A stretch of 64,000 nt of DNA from contig NZ_CP012559.1 of the NCBI RefSeq assembly GCF_000831645.3, positions 2,170,001 to 2,234,000 on the forward strand, read 5' to 3'. The stretch is from Companilactobacillus heilongjiangensis. Its GTDB lineage: Bacteria > Bacillota > Bacilli > Lactobacillales > Lactobacillaceae. Below the pieces are notes generated by a model. That model ran no database searches. It had not been told where the DNA came from and worked only from the letters and a program-made list of their open reading frames with translations. Of this stretch, positions 15,958-25,356 are shown piece after piece. Positions within the stretch are counted from its first letter, which is position 1; the number at the start of each line of letters is the position of its first letter. Made by a program: the position numbers and the translations under genes.

Positions 15958-17413
15958 ATTTTTTACTATTTTTTTCAGCATCGGCTTTCTTGCCCAATGT
16001 AGAATGATGCATGCCATAAGCAAAGTAAACAACTAAGCCAATGGCAAACCAGATACCAGCGTATGTCTTTGCTTGAATATCAAGTCCCCAGAAAATAATC
16101 AGTGAACCGATAAAACCAAGTGCGGGTAGAACTGGATATAATGGAACTTTGAAATCAGGCATATTGATATCTTTACCCTCACGTTTTCTCAATGGATAAA
16201 TTCCCAAGGAAACGAACATGAACGCAATCAATGTTCCGGCTGAAATCAATTGAGCCAAGAATGCGAATGGACAGAAAGCTCCAATCAAGATACCAACGAT
16301 AGAAAGTACTAGTAACGCATGATTAGGAAGGTTATTTTTGTTCAACTTACCTAACCAACTTGGCAACATTCCGTCGCGTCCGAATGAGTAAACTAGTCTT
16401 GAGCCAGCCAACATCATCCCGATTAATGCGGTAAACATCCCGATAACAGCAATTGCCTGAATAATACTAGCAACAATTGGATGTCCTGCATGTCTCAAAG
16501 CCCAACCAACAGGTTCAGCGTTGTTAGCGTATGAAGAATATTTGAACATTCCGACAAGCACTAACGCAACAGCAACGAACAAGACAACGGCAATCAATAG
16601 TGAACCTAAGATACCACGAGGCATTGTCTTCCCGGGGTCTTTAGCTTCAGCGGAATTAGCGGCGATTGAATCAAATCCGATATATGATAGGAAAATCATT
16701 GATACACCAGCGTAAATTCCTTGCCAACCACCAAAGGCAGTTCCATCTGGATTAACACGATACTTAGGAATAAATGGGAAATAATTTTCCACGTGAATGG
16801 CAGTCAAACCAACGACGATAAACGTTAAAACGGCCAAAACTTTTAGCACAACTAGAATATTTTCAACTTTAGCAGCACCACCGGCACCATGAGAAATTAG
16901 CCACGCTACCGCCGCAATTACGACTACGGCCACCAAATCGACAACTCCACCATTGTTACCAAAAGTATTAGCAATGGCATTCGGGAAATGGACTCCCAAC
17001 GGCTCCAACAGTCCCCTGAAATTGGCGGACAACCCAGAACCAACGAACGCTAGGGCGATGAAATACTCTGCCAGCAAGGCCCAACCTGCGACCCAACCGA
17101 AGAATTCACCAAACATTACGTTGATCCAAGAATACGCCGAACCAGCGAATGGCATTGCAGCAGCCATTTCCGCATAGGCAAAAGCTACTAAACCGGCAAC
17201 AATTGCGGCAACGATGAATGAGAACACCACGGACGGACCAGTATGCTCAGCGGCAACCACTCCGGGCAATGTAAAGATTGACGTTGAAACAATTGTCCCA
17301 ACTCCTAATGCCAAGAAATCCTTAACTGTTAAAACTCGAACTAAATGTGAATCTTTATCCTCGTATATACTCGGATCTTCTTTTAAGGTCAAACGTTTAA
17401 AAAAATCACTCAT
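15956..17413 (-). CDS. APC-family amino-acid permease
   Basis: 485 residues with about 12-13 hydrophobic membrane helices. The N-terminus has the consensus LALGVGTIVSTSIFTLPGVV (first helix with broken glycine segment) and AEMAAAMPFAGSAYSW, typical of the cationic/branched amino-acid branch of the APC superfamily. A proton- or antiport-coupled importer in the cytoplasmic membrane. It follows isoleucine 2-epimerase by 19 bases, so it likely carries a branched-chain amino acid or its D-isomer (inferred from context). Start ATG preceded by AAGGGAGAGA. Confidence 0.88.
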   Translation of the reverse strand: MSDFFKRLTLKEDPSIYEDKDSHLVRVLTVKDFLALGVGTIVSTSIFTLPGVVAAEHTGPSVVFSFIVAAIVAGLVAFAYAEMAAAMPFAGSAYSWINVMFGEFFGWVAGWALLAEYFIALAFVGSGLSANFRGLLEPLGVHFPNAIANTFGNNGGVVDLVAVVVIAAVAWLISHGAGGAAKVENILVVLKVLAVLTFIVVGLTAIHVENYFPFIPKYRVNPDGTAFGGWQGIYAGVSMIFLSYIGFDSIAANSAEAKDPGKTMPRGILGSLLIAVVLFVAVALVLVGMFKYSSYANNAEPVGWALRHAGHPIVASIIQAIAVIGMFTALIGMMLAGSRLVYSFGRDGMLPSWLGKLNKNNLPNHALLVLSIVGILIGAFCPFAFLAQLISAGTLIAFMFVSLGIYPLRKREGKDINMPDFKVPLYPVLPALGFIGSLIIFWGLDIQAKTYAGIWFAIGLVVYFAYGMHHSTLGKKADAEKNSKK

Positions 17414-17432
17414 AAAAAAATCTCTCCCTTAT

Positions 17433-18797
17433 TTACCAACCTATTTTTTCGTTATTCGGAATAATTACTTGATTATTTTCTGCTGCGGCAAAAGCGTCGT
17501 CCAAAACGTCCAATGCTCTGTCCAATTCTTCACGGCTGATGACTAGTGGCGGTTGAAATCTAAGAATATTACCCTTTAATGTAATCATAACAACACCATG
17601 TTGAAATGCATAATAAATCACTTTGTTAGCAAAGTCGGGATTTGGTTCTTTGGAGTCACGATCTTTCACTAATTCGATTCCTCCATCGAGTCCATACATT
17701 CTCACATCCCCAATTTCTGGGTAATGCTTTTGCATATCTTTAAATCTCTTTTCAGCATGAAAGCCACCTTCTGTTGACTTTTCAAGCAAATCTTCTTCTT
17801 CCAAGACATCCAAGGTAGCTAAGGAAGCGGCGCAACAGACTGGATTACCGGCCGTTGTAAAGACGTGTGCAGGTGAATCAAGGCTTTCCATAATTTCTTT
17901 TCTACCAATTGTAGCAGATAAAGGCATTCCAGAAGCAAGGGATTTTCCAACTGACATCAAGTCGGGTTCGATGCCATCAAACTGTTGGTAACTCCACATT
18001 TTGCCGGTACGTCCCATACCTTGATTAATTTCATCGACCGCAAAGAGGATTCCGTGTTCGTGACAGTAGTCATAAACTAATTTCATATATTCTTCAGGAG
18101 CTTTACGAATGCCCCCATCCCCTTGAATCGGTTCAATCAAAACGCAGGCAACTTCATCAGGAGGTAGAAAACTTTCAAACGGTTCCTTGAATGCATCGAA
18201 GTAACGTAACGCTACATCATGCTCAGTTTCATTAGGATAACGGCGATACAAGTCTGGATATGGCACGTGCACGACTCCGGGCATCAATGGGCCCATCTTG
18301 CGAGTCATGTTCAAACTGACACCTGACAAAGCCATAGAGCCAAAGGTTGAGCCATGATACGCATCCATGTAGGACACGATATATTGGCGACCAGTGTATG
18401 CTCGAGCAAATTTAACAATTGCATCATTTGCTTCAGAGCCAGAATTTGAGAAAACAACTTTCTTTTCGCTGCCGGGAACTGATTTTGCCAAACGTTCAGC
18501 TAATTCCTGTCCGGGACGGTGATGAAAATAGGCAGGTGTGTAATGAATCAGCTTTTCAGCCTGCGCTTGAATTGCTTTAACGACTTTTTCATTAGTATGA
18601 CCAACGTTGATAGCAGACGCGCTTGCCAACAAGTCGATATACTCGTTTCCATCAGCATCGACCAAAGTTGCATCGTGAGCTGATTCTATGACTAAATCAT
18701 AGTAGTTGATACGAGATGCTTGAGCGTAGTACTTATTTTCGTTTTGAATCAAGCGGTGGTCCACCTCGTGATCATGATCTACATTTTGCGTTGTCAT
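17433..18797 (-). CDS. Isoleucine 2-epimerase (PLP, aminotransferase class III fold)
   Basis: 454 residues. Very similar along its whole length to what I recall of the Lactobacillus buchneri isoleucine 2-epimerase: ENKYYAQASRINYYDLVIES, LLASASAINVGHT, YTPAYFHHRPG, EPIQGDGGI, and the C-terminus KIGW. The PLP lysine is Lys285 in SVGKSLASG. The enzyme interconverts L-isoleucine and D-allo-isoleucine and also racemises valine and leucine. Generic annotation would call it an aspartate or 4-aminobutyrate aminotransferase; the overall match favours the epimerase. First gene of an operon with the permease. Promoter region 18800-18960 is AT-rich. Confidence 0.85.
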   Translation of the reverse strand: MTTQNVDHDHEVDHRLIQNENKYYAQASRINYYDLVIESAHDATLVDADGNEYIDLLASASAINVGHTNEKVVKAIQAQAEKLIHYTPAYFHHRPGQELAERLAKSVPGSEKKVVFSNSGSEANDAIVKFARAYTGRQYIVSYMDAYHGSTFGSMALSGVSLNMTRKMGPLMPGVVHVPYPDLYRRYPNETEHDVALRYFDAFKEPFESFLPPDEVACVLIEPIQGDGGIRKAPEEYMKLVYDYCHEHGILFAVDEINQGMGRTGKMWSYQQFDGIEPDLMSVGKSLASGMPLSATIGRKEIMESLDSPAHVFTTAGNPVCCAASLATLDVLEEEDLLEKSTEGGFHAEKRFKDMQKHYPEIGDVRMYGLDGGIELVKDRDSKEPNPDFANKVIYYAFQHGVVMITLKGNILRFQPPLVISREELDRALDVLDDAFAAAENNQVIIPNNEKIGW

Positions 18798-19024
18798 AAA
18801 GACACCCCCTAATTTTTTATTGTTGAAATATTGATATTTTAATGGTTTTTTAATTTAGTTGCAAGATTTTTATTATAGTTAAATCCTACACAATCAAGGT
18901 GAAAGCGTATTATAAGGCGTTACATCAGCCTATTTAAGTTAAAGAAAAATTAAAGATTTTTTAATTTATGAACAGTTGCTAATAATTAACTCAGGAACTA
19001 CCATGTTGGCGGAGGTATTTAACA

Positions 19025-19228
19025 ATGATCAATGACGATAAAAAATTGTTAGAATACATGTCGAATTTTTACAAAACACCTGTCGATTTATTGACGGAAA
19101 AATATACTATGGAACAACTTCAGGATGCTTATAACGAGATTGTCCAGAAGACTCGATATCAGAGATATTTGGATAGTGATAAGACACTTCCTAGCGAGTA
19201 TGTTATAAAGGAATTCAGTCCCTTGTAA
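19025..19228 (+). CDS. Small unknown protein
   Basis: 67 residues, charged and helical with no membrane segment (MINDDKKLLEYMSNFYKTPV...). Ribosome binding site GGCGGAGGTATTT before the ATG. No family recognised. Divergent from the epimerase operon; its TAA stop is 2 bases before R1 copy 8. Confidence 0.55.
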   Translation: MINDDKKLLEYMSNFYKTPVDLLTEKYTMEQLQDAYNEIVQKTRYQRYLDSDKTLPSEYVIKEFSPL

Positions 19229-19230
19229 CT

Positions 19231-19417
19231 TCCGTCTGCAGGACTGAGAAAATATTCACCTGCTGTGCGGACCGATTCGAGCCACAGTACGGTCTCGAAT
19301 CTCGGTTTGAAGCCTTACCAAAGTTCGGTAAGTCTCCAAACTCGCCCGGTGGTGTAACGGCTAAAGCCGTAACGCCACACCCACAGCTGGTGAATATTCT
19401 TATTCCTTCCGACTAGT
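19231..19417 (-). repeat. R1 structured repeat, copy 8
   Basis: Complete copy starting 2 bases after a stop codon. Same subgroup as copies 6, 9 and 18: the internal core is nearly identical to copy 6, while the outermost arm differs (ACTGAGAAAATATTCACC against GGTGAATATTCTTATTCC). Confidence 0.9.
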
Positions 19418-19478
19418 TTTTTCTATCAAGTTGCATATAAAATTGATTTAATCATATAAAAATAATGTTTAGACCAAC

Positions 19479-19518
19479 CAAAAAGAGTCGCAATTCCATA
19501 TTGGATTGCGACTCTTTA
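19479..19518 (-). terminator. Terminator of the pyruvate oxidase gene
   Basis: AAAGAGTCGCAAT ... ATTGCGACTCTTT, perfect 13-bp stem, A/T runs on both sides, so usable from both directions. Confidence 0.88.
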
Positions 19519-19540
19519 TTTACTCTAATTATCTATTTAA

Positions 19541-21265
19541 TTATAAAAATGAACGTAATATTTCTTTCATCGGTGGTAATTTTGGCATTGAACCTTTATC
19601 AAGGATGTGGTCAAAGCTAAATTTTGCATAACCTTGTGCTTCATCCATCATGATTTTTCCTGGCAATGGAGCTTCATCGGTTACGGCTACATCTAACAAT
19701 ACGGGCTTTTCAGGGTGACGATACTTTGCGATTGCTTCGGAAAACTCTTGGTCGGTTGTGATACGTTCACCAATTCCTCCACAGGCTTCCGCAAATTTGG
19801 CAAAATCAATTTCGGGCAAACTGATTCCGTAATTTTGTTGACCAGCTGACTGTTGTTCGTATTCAATAAATGCCAACAATTTGTTATTCAAAACAACATA
19901 GAGCATTGGCAAATTATATCTGACTGCTGTTGCGAAGTCTTGCATAACCATTGCAGTAGCACCATCTCCGGCAATTGCATATACGGGACGGTCTGGAAAG
20001 TCTTTCTTAGCGGCAATAGCTCCGGGCAACGCACAGCCCATAGTTCCTAGCCAGGCTGAGATTGTATACTTTTGACTGGATTTAGCTGTTAAAAATCTGG
20101 CACCGAATGCTGTTGAAGTCCCAACATCGATTGACCAAATTGTATCGCTAGGTGCGCTCTTACTAATATTGTGGAACATCAATGATGGCAAAACTCCTTG
20201 GTGTTTCTTGGAATAAACGTCTTGCATCCACTTGTGCCACTGACCAATTTTACCAACTGCTTCATCCAAATAGGGACGCTGCGGTACTTCAGTTCCTAAC
20301 TCATTCAAGCGTATCAAAGCTTCTTTAGCATCGGCTTGAATCGCAATGTTTACGTGACGACGTTTGCCTAATCGATCAGCGTTGACGTCAATTTGAATCG
20401 CATCTACTTTCTTATTTAGGTAAGCCGTATATGGATAATCTGTGCCGACCATAATTACTAAATCGGCCTTTTGCATCATTTCAAACGCGGGCTTAGTTCC
20501 TAGTTTGCCCAATTGTCCCAAATTATAAGGATGGTCATCGTCAACTAATCCTTTGGCAGGCATTGTCAAAATAATAGGCAATTTATATTTCTCAATAAAT
20601 TCCTTCATTTCCTTTTTGGCATCTTTAATACCAACTCCAGCTAAAACGATTGGATTAGCATGACTTTCAATCATTTCTAAGGCTTTCTTAATCTGCACAT
20701 CATCAACCTTGTAATTTTCCATGTGAAAGTTGTCAACATTAGGCTTGAAATTATCCTTAATCATATGGTCTGGAATGTCATCTGGAATCGTCAAAACAGC
20801 CACACCTTTTTTCGAAATGGCAGTCCTGATTGCTTCATCTATAATTCTTGGCAATGATTGGGGATCCATAATAATTTTGTTATAGACAGCAACATCGTCA
20901 AATAGCACATGAGTATCAACTTCTTGGAAGAAATCTGTGTTGAGCAATTTAGATTGAACCTGCCCCACAATAGCCAGAACTGGCACGTGATCCATCTTGG
21001 CATCGTAAAGTCCGTTCAACAAGTGGATTGCGCCGGGACCTCCGATTGATAAACAAACGCCCAACTTTCCAGTTAATTTAGCATGAGCAGCAGCAGATAA
21101 AGCGGCAATTTCTTCATGTAATACGTGAGTAAAGGTGATTTTATCTTGAACTCGGTATAAAGCGTCAATCGTAGTATCGACTGAATCTCCGGGCAAACCG
21201 TAAATATTATCTACGCCCCACTTTGTTAAAACATCAATCATTTCATCAGATGCACGAACAGCCAT
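19541..21265 (-). CDS. Pyruvate oxidase
   Basis: 574 residues from the ATG at 21265 (AGGAGACGAGATT precedes it). A thiamine-diphosphate enzyme of the POX family: the N-terminal PYR domain has the activating Glu in HVLHEEIAALSAAAHAKLTG, then a central FAD-binding domain, and a C-terminal PP domain with GDGATAMVMQDFATAV...LNNK. It converts pyruvate, phosphate and O2 to acetyl phosphate, CO2 and H2O2, giving ATP through acetate kinase in aerobic stationary phase. Slightly shorter than the L. plantarum enzyme. Acetolactate synthase is excluded by the POX-type N-terminus. Monocistronic. Confidence 0.85.
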   Translation of the reverse strand: MAVRASDEMIDVLTKWGVDNIYGLPGDSVDTTIDALYRVQDKITFTHVLHEEIAALSAAAHAKLTGKLGVCLSIGGPGAIHLLNGLYDAKMDHVPVLAIVGQVQSKLLNTDFFQEVDTHVLFDDVAVYNKIIMDPQSLPRIIDEAIRTAISKKGVAVLTIPDDIPDHMIKDNFKPNVDNFHMENYKVDDVQIKKALEMIESHANPIVLAGVGIKDAKKEMKEFIEKYKLPIILTMPAKGLVDDDHPYNLGQLGKLGTKPAFEMMQKADLVIMVGTDYPYTAYLNKKVDAIQIDVNADRLGKRRHVNIAIQADAKEALIRLNELGTEVPQRPYLDEAVGKIGQWHKWMQDVYSKKHQGVLPSLMFHNISKSAPSDTIWSIDVGTSTAFGARFLTAKSSQKYTISAWLGTMGCALPGAIAAKKDFPDRPVYAIAGDGATAMVMQDFATAVRYNLPMLYVVLNNKLLAFIEYEQQSAGQQNYGISLPEIDFAKFAEACGGIGERITTDQEFSEAIAKYRHPEKPVLLDVAVTDEAPLPGKIMMDEAQGYAKFSFDHILDKGSMPKLPPMKEILRSFL

Positions 21266-21439
21266 AATCTCGTCTCCTAACATCACATTTACATATAACG
21301 TACCACAAAGATTTCACAATAAAAGAAATTTGCTTTGGACTGGCTTGACATGGTGTTAATGGCTAAACAATTGAGATTGTGAAATAAGTGCTATCCACTG
21401 ATTCTCTTTTTAATCATTTCTGGTATCATATATCTATGG

Positions 21440-21618
21440 GACGCTACAGGGATGAGAACATTTGCCTGCTATGCGGAACGGTCTGAGCCACAGTGCGGTC
21501 TCAGGCCTCGGTTTGAAGCCTTGCAAAATCAGCAAGTCTCCAAACTCGCCCGGTGGTGTAATGGCTAAAGCCATAACGCCACACCCACAGCTGGCAAACG
21601 TTCTCACCCCTTCCGCTT
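21440..21618 (-). repeat. R1 structured repeat, copy 9
   Basis: Complete copy. Arm AGGGATGAGAACATTTGCC pairs with GGCAAACGTTCTCACCCCT. The fourth hairpin carries compensated changes against copy 6 (GTCTGAGCC...TCTCAGGCC instead of ATTCGAGCC...TCTCGAATC). Confidence 0.9.
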
Positions 21619-21742
21619 GTTTCTTCAATTAAATTGGTTGATTGATAACTGAATATTATGTACACCGATACTTTAGTTATCTACAACCATTAGATTATCC
21701 AATTTAATTTTTATACCATGTATTCATAACATTAAAAAAACT

Positions 21743-21918
21743 TAGCCGGAGGTTGACAGTGATTTTCACCAACAGTGAAGGTGGAGTTGGGACTTTAGTC
21801 CTTACTCCACGGACGACTTTTGAGACGTGATTTTCGGCTCAAAAGCGAGGTTCGAGACCGTACTTTGGCTCGAACCGGTCCTCACAGCAGGCGAAAAATC
21901 ACTGTCAACCGGAGGCGG
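21743..21918 (+). repeat. R1 structured repeat, copy 10
   Basis: Complete copy 30 bases before the DUF308 gene. Outer arm GGTTGACAGTGATTTTC / GAAAAATCACTGTCAACC. Close relative of copy 11 and of the truncated copy 20. It faces copy 9 across a 124-base spacer with no gene. Confidence 0.92.
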
Positions 21919-21948
21919 ATCAACACATATATCAGAGGGGATTTAAAA

Positions 21949-22470
21949 ATGGTTAGACAGTTCCAACTTTATCGTTGGTTACGTTTCATCTTCTTGTTGG
22001 TTGCTGGCATTTTAATTGTCGTTGCGCCAATCAAGAGTTTCGATATCATCATCTACATTGTTTCCAGTTACATTGCCATTTATGGCGTGTTGTCCATTTT
22101 TGACGGTTTAAGTATTCGACGAACCACGGGGGAAAATAATATTGCTGTTGGATTAGGGATTGGCGCATTATTCTTGGCTTTAGCAGTTTTATTATTCGCA
22201 AAATTGCTTGTCCCACTTGTTCCACCAGTTTTAGGAATCATCCTGCTAGTCAACGGTATCAACCAATACCGTGATTCACATGAGATGACAAAAAAGGCTC
22301 CGGTAACGCCATACCTTGATTATTTCTACTCAGCATTGTTGATGCTGGCCGGTATCGTGTTTATCCTGAACCCTTCTAAAACTATTATTTTCATATATCA
22401 ATTATTCGGTTTAAGCTTAATTATTTTAGCTTTCTTTGAAATCATAAACTCCAGAATCTATCGCAATTAG
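21949..22470 (+). CDS. DUF308 (HdeD-like) membrane protein
   Basis: 173 residues from the ATG at 21949 (AGAGGGGATTTAAAA before it). Six predicted membrane helices in three hairpin pairs, with the repeated Phe/Ile-Leu-x-Gly-Ile-Leu...Asn-P pattern of DUF308/HdeD proteins (LLVAGILIVVAPIKSF; LMLAGIVFILNPSKTI). Role unknown; E. coli HdeD is linked to acid resistance. The 3' end overlaps the convergent thioesterase gene by 4 bases. Confidence 0.85.
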   Translation: MVRQFQLYRWLRFIFLLVAGILIVVAPIKSFDIIIYIVSSYIAIYGVLSIFDGLSIRRTTGENNIAVGLGIGALFLALAVLLFAKLLVPLVPPVLGIILLVNGINQYRDSHEMTKKAPVTPYLDYFYSALLMLAGIVFILNPSKTIIFIYQLFGLSLIILAFFEIINSRIYRN

Positions 22471-22484
22471 ATCTGGATTTTTTT
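22450..22484 (+). terminator. Terminator overlapping the DUF308 stop codon
   Basis: TCCAGA-A-TCTA ... TAGATCTGGA followed by eight T. The TAG stop codon of DUF308 lies in the right half of the stem. Confidence 0.7.
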
Positions 22485-22835
22485 TAGCATTACGGTACTC
22501 AAACCATTGGGAATAGCGCTCTGTTCAAAGTGAGTTGTCGCTTGCCATGTCTGCACATTTTCACCGCTACGAACTGAGATGGCTTCAACAATGAGCGTTC
22601 CCAGTTTAAAGCTATTCAAATTGTGGACATTAACGCCCATGATGGCAGCTGAACTCTTCTGGTCAACATTCAAATTGGCACCGATACTGGCGGCTGTTTC
22701 GGAAAGCATTGCGTTGATACTGCCGGCTTTCTTCTCTTCCATATTTAAATGTTCTTCCGTCAAATCCATCTGCAAGACAACTTTATGTCTCCCTTGTTCA
22801 AGTACTTCGATTCCTAAATCCTTTAATAAACTCAT
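22467..22835 (-). CDS. PaaI/MenI-like hotdog-fold thioesterase
   Basis: 122 residues from the ATG at 22835 (TTGAGGTAC before it). Hotdog-fold pattern: HLNMEEKKAGSINAMLSETAASIGANL in the central helix, and GTLIVEAISVRSGENVQTWQATT in the last strands. Hydrolyses acyl-CoA or aroyl-CoA thioesters. It is divergent from a MenE-like acyl-CoA ligase, which suggests a 1,4-dihydroxynaphthoyl-CoA thioesterase-type role (inference). No other menaquinone gene is in the window. Confidence 0.75.
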   Translation of the reverse strand: MSLLKDLGIEVLEQGRHKVVLQMDLTEEHLNMEEKKAGSINAMLSETAASIGANLNVDQKSSAAIMGVNVHNLNSFKLGTLIVEAISVRSGENVQTWQATTHFEQSAIPNGLSTVMLKKIQI

Positions 22836-22946
22836 TTTGTACCTCAATTTTTTTCGATAATTAGTAAAAAATTCTTATATATGTGTTTTACAATAAATCA
22901 TAATGTATTAATCGTATCAAATTTTTGATTGAAAAGAGGTCATATT

Positions 22947-24404
22947 TTGGAAAACTGGTTAGTCAAACGTGCAAAACTCGATCCAAACAAAATTGCGTTG
23001 ATACTGGAACACGCGGATTTTACCTTCAGCGAGCTCAATTCAACTGTTCAACTCTTCGCCGGTAAACTTTATTCTAGCGGCATTCGCCAAAACGACCCCG
23101 TAGCGTTATTTACCGATAATTGTTTTAATGGCTACGTTGCCATTTTAGCACTTCAACAGTTGGGAACACGAACTATCTTCCTCGACACCGAGCTATCCCA
23201 AGCCACTTTGACCTACCAGTTGCACGACTGCAATCCCAAAATGATTCTAATCAGCGATTCAGCCAATACGAGAGAAATCAAGCAAATCACATGGAACAAA
23301 GCTTTCATGTCCGATATTTTGAGTCTGAGAAAAGACCCCAAATATCAACCAATATCGGAGTTCACCGATACTCAAGTTTCCTCCGTTTTCTATACGCCAA
23401 GCGCTGACAGTAACGACACCGGCGTTATGTTAACGTATGGCAATTACTTCTACTCCGCCATGGGTACCGCTTTAAACCTTGGTATCAACAAGAAAGATTC
23501 TTGGGTTCTGACGTTGCCACTTTTCAACGTGCCAGGGTTTATTATCATCATGCGGGCACTGATATACGGCATCGGCGTTTATTTAATTGATGGCTTCGAC
23601 ATCGACCATATCAACAAAGTTTTGATCAATGAACGAGCAACAATAATTTCTCTGATCCCTTCTTTATTGCGAGAACTATTAAATAATTTACCAAAAGGAC
23701 AGCGTTATAACGATAACTTCCGTTGTATTTTCCTAGGTACTGGTCGAATTGATAATTGGACCTTGTTGCGCTGTAATATGTTGGAAATCCCAGTTTTACA
23801 GTCATACGGCATGACCGAAACAACCTCGAATATATCGGCTTTGAACTTTGACGATGCCGAAATCAAGGCTGGATCCTGTGGCCAACCATTTTTCACAACT
23901 CAGATTCGAATTACCAATATCAATCAAGATAATATCGGTAACATCGAATTAAAATCACCTACAGTCGCAGTCGGCTACCTCAATAAACAGGAACTCTACC
24001 AATCTAGGTTCACTGAAGATGGCTTTTTCAAAACCGGTGATGTCGGTTACTTAGACGATGACAACTTCCTCTATATAAAAGGCCGCCAAGCCGATTTAAT
24101 CTATTCCGGCGACAAAATCATCTATCCCGAAGAAGTCGAAAACATCTTCCGCAGTGTCAACGGCATCATCGACATCTGTATCGTAGGCATTCCGGGCAAA
24201 GATGGCAAAGAAGTTCCAGTAGCATATTTAACAATGCAAGAAAATGCCTTTTTAACCAGCGCCGACTTGCAAGAATTTGGTCAACACAATTTAGTCGATT
24301 ATCAAGTTCCCAGCGAGTATCGTCAGATTGACAAGTTTCCCAAGTCAACGAACGGAAAGATATTAAGAAACAGACTTTTGAATTTAGACTATAAAACAAT
24401 TTAG
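22947..24404 (+). CDS. AMP-forming acyl-CoA ligase, MenE-like
   Basis: 485 residues. Start chosen as TTG at 22947, 6 bases after AAAGAGGT, giving MENWLVKRAKLDPNKIAL, the usual MenE N-terminus. ANL-superfamily motifs: a weak P-loop (FYTPSADSNDTGVMLTYGN), the core SYGMTETTSN, GFFKTGDVGYLDDD, and the C-terminal catalytic lysine in FPKSTNGKILR. Activates a carboxylic acid to acyl-AMP and then acyl-CoA; o-succinylbenzoate is the likely MenE substrate but another acid is possible. Its TAG stop is the first triplet of an R2 repeat. Confidence 0.72.
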   Translation: MENWLVKRAKLDPNKIALILEHADFTFSELNSTVQLFAGKLYSSGIRQNDPVALFTDNCFNGYVAILALQQLGTRTIFLDTELSQATLTYQLHDCNPKMILISDSANTREIKQITWNKAFMSDILSLRKDPKYQPISEFTDTQVSSVFYTPSADSNDTGVMLTYGNYFYSAMGTALNLGINKKDSWVLTLPLFNVPGFIIIMRALIYGIGVYLIDGFDIDHINKVLINERATIISLIPSLLRELLNNLPKGQRYNDNFRCIFLGTGRIDNWTLLRCNMLEIPVLQSYGMTETTSNISALNFDDAEIKAGSCGQPFFTTQIRITNINQDNIGNIELKSPTVAVGYLNKQELYQSRFTEDGFFKTGDVGYLDDDNFLYIKGRQADLIYSGDKIIYPEEVENIFRSVNGIIDICIVGIPGKDGKEVPVAYLTMQENAFLTSADLQEFGQHNLVDYQVPSEYRQIDKFPKSTNGKILRNRLLNLDYKTI

Positions 24405-24560
24405 AGAGTGAGACCAAACATGGCCAACTCTCGAACATTAAGATAAATATGGACTGTAATCCGATTTAGGATTGCGGTCCATATTTGGTTTAATAAGTGG
24501 AAAAGTTATGTTTTATCGCACGTTTACACCGCATATTTAATGAATATGACAGTTATGTCC
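24402..24560 (+). repeat. R2 structured repeat, copy 1
   Basis: Begins TAGAGAGTG, where TAG is the stop of the MenE-like gene. Central hairpin AATATGGACTGTAATCC ... GGATTGCGGTCCATATT; conserved outer words TCGAACATTAAG and GTGGAAAAGTTATGTTTT. Copy 4 at 60507 has the same outer words but a different hairpin (AATACCTCTAGTAATCC and partner), with pairing kept. Confidence 0.75.
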
Positions 24561-24662
24561 CAAGATTCTTTTGTTCGGCTCGAATTTAGATTTTGTTTCT
24601 AGTTTCAAAATCAAAAATTACACATCCTATCGCAATCTTAAAAACTTATTTATTAAACGAAC

Positions 24663-24839
24663 TAGCCGGAGGTTGACAGTGATTTTCGCCAGCAGTGAAG
24701 GTTGAGTTAGGACTTTAGTCCTTACTCAACGGACGACTTTTGAGACGTGATTTTCGGCTCAAAAGCGAGGTTCGAGACCGCTCTTTGGCTCGAACCGGTC
24801 CTCACAGCAGGTGAAAAATCACTGTCAACCGGAGGCGGC
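24663..24839 (+). repeat. R1 structured repeat, copy 11
   Basis: Complete copy 90 bases before the MarR gene, beginning CTAGCCGGAGG and ending CCGGAGGCGGC. Differs from copy 10 by a few bases; in the second hairpin both strands changed together (GTTGAG/CTCAAC against GTGGAG/CTCCAC). Confidence 0.93.
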
Positions 24840-24890
24840 ATCACAATTAACCATTGAACACAGGATAAATCAGTTGTAAGATAATTAATC

Positions 24891-24904
24891 GTTAGTCAGC
24901 TAAC
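24891..24904. promoter_or_regulatory. Possible MarR operator
   Basis: GTTAG-TCAG-CTAAC, a 5-bp inverted repeat directly upstream of the MarR/MFS operon; MarR proteins commonly bind such sites in their own promoters. Inferred only from position and symmetry. Confidence 0.4.
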
Positions 24905-24930
24905 GTTTAATTTAAATTGAGGTAAAAATT

Positions 24931-25356
24931 ATGTCAGAACATTATACCAATCGGCTTTTAAAAATTGCCGCTAACCAAATCACTCGCGAACTGGACCTCT
25001 TTGCTCACAAATACGATACAACTTGGATGCAAATGTCCGTTATCGACTACTTGAGTCGTCAAGGTGACAAAGAAATGTTTCAACGTGACATCGAACACGA
25101 ATTTTTCATCCAACGATCGACTGCCACAGTCCTTTTACAACGGATGGAAAAAAGAGATTTGCTCTATCGCCAATCTTCAACTACCGATGCACGTCAAAAA
25201 TCAGTTTTTTTAACCGATAAGTCTCGTAATTTAGAAACAGAGATCAATCAGTTTATGAATCACCAACAAAAAGTTTTAGAAGAAAATTTTTCGAGCGCTG
25301 AAATTGCTACATTTGAAAAGATTCTTAAATTTTACGCTAATGGAGGTGAAGCCTAA
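24931..25356 (+). CDS. MarR-family transcriptional regulator
   Basis: 141 residues. Winged helix-turn-helix at about 30-95 (QRDIEHEFFIQRSTATVLLQ; RMEKRDLLYRQSSTTDARQK, the latter ending in the wing's DxR). Dimerising helices lie at both ends. The stop overlaps the ATG of the MFS gene (TAATG), so it most likely represses its own operon with the exporter. A short palindromic stretch GTTAGTCAGCTAAC (24891-24904) about 27 bases before the ATG could be its operator. Confidence 0.88.
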   Translation: MSEHYTNRLLKIAANQITRELDLFAHKYDTTWMQMSVIDYLSRQGDKEMFQRDIEHEFFIQRSTATVLLQRMEKRDLLYRQSSTTDARQKSVFLTDKSRNLETEINQFMNHQQKVLEENFSSAEIATFEKILKFYANGGEA

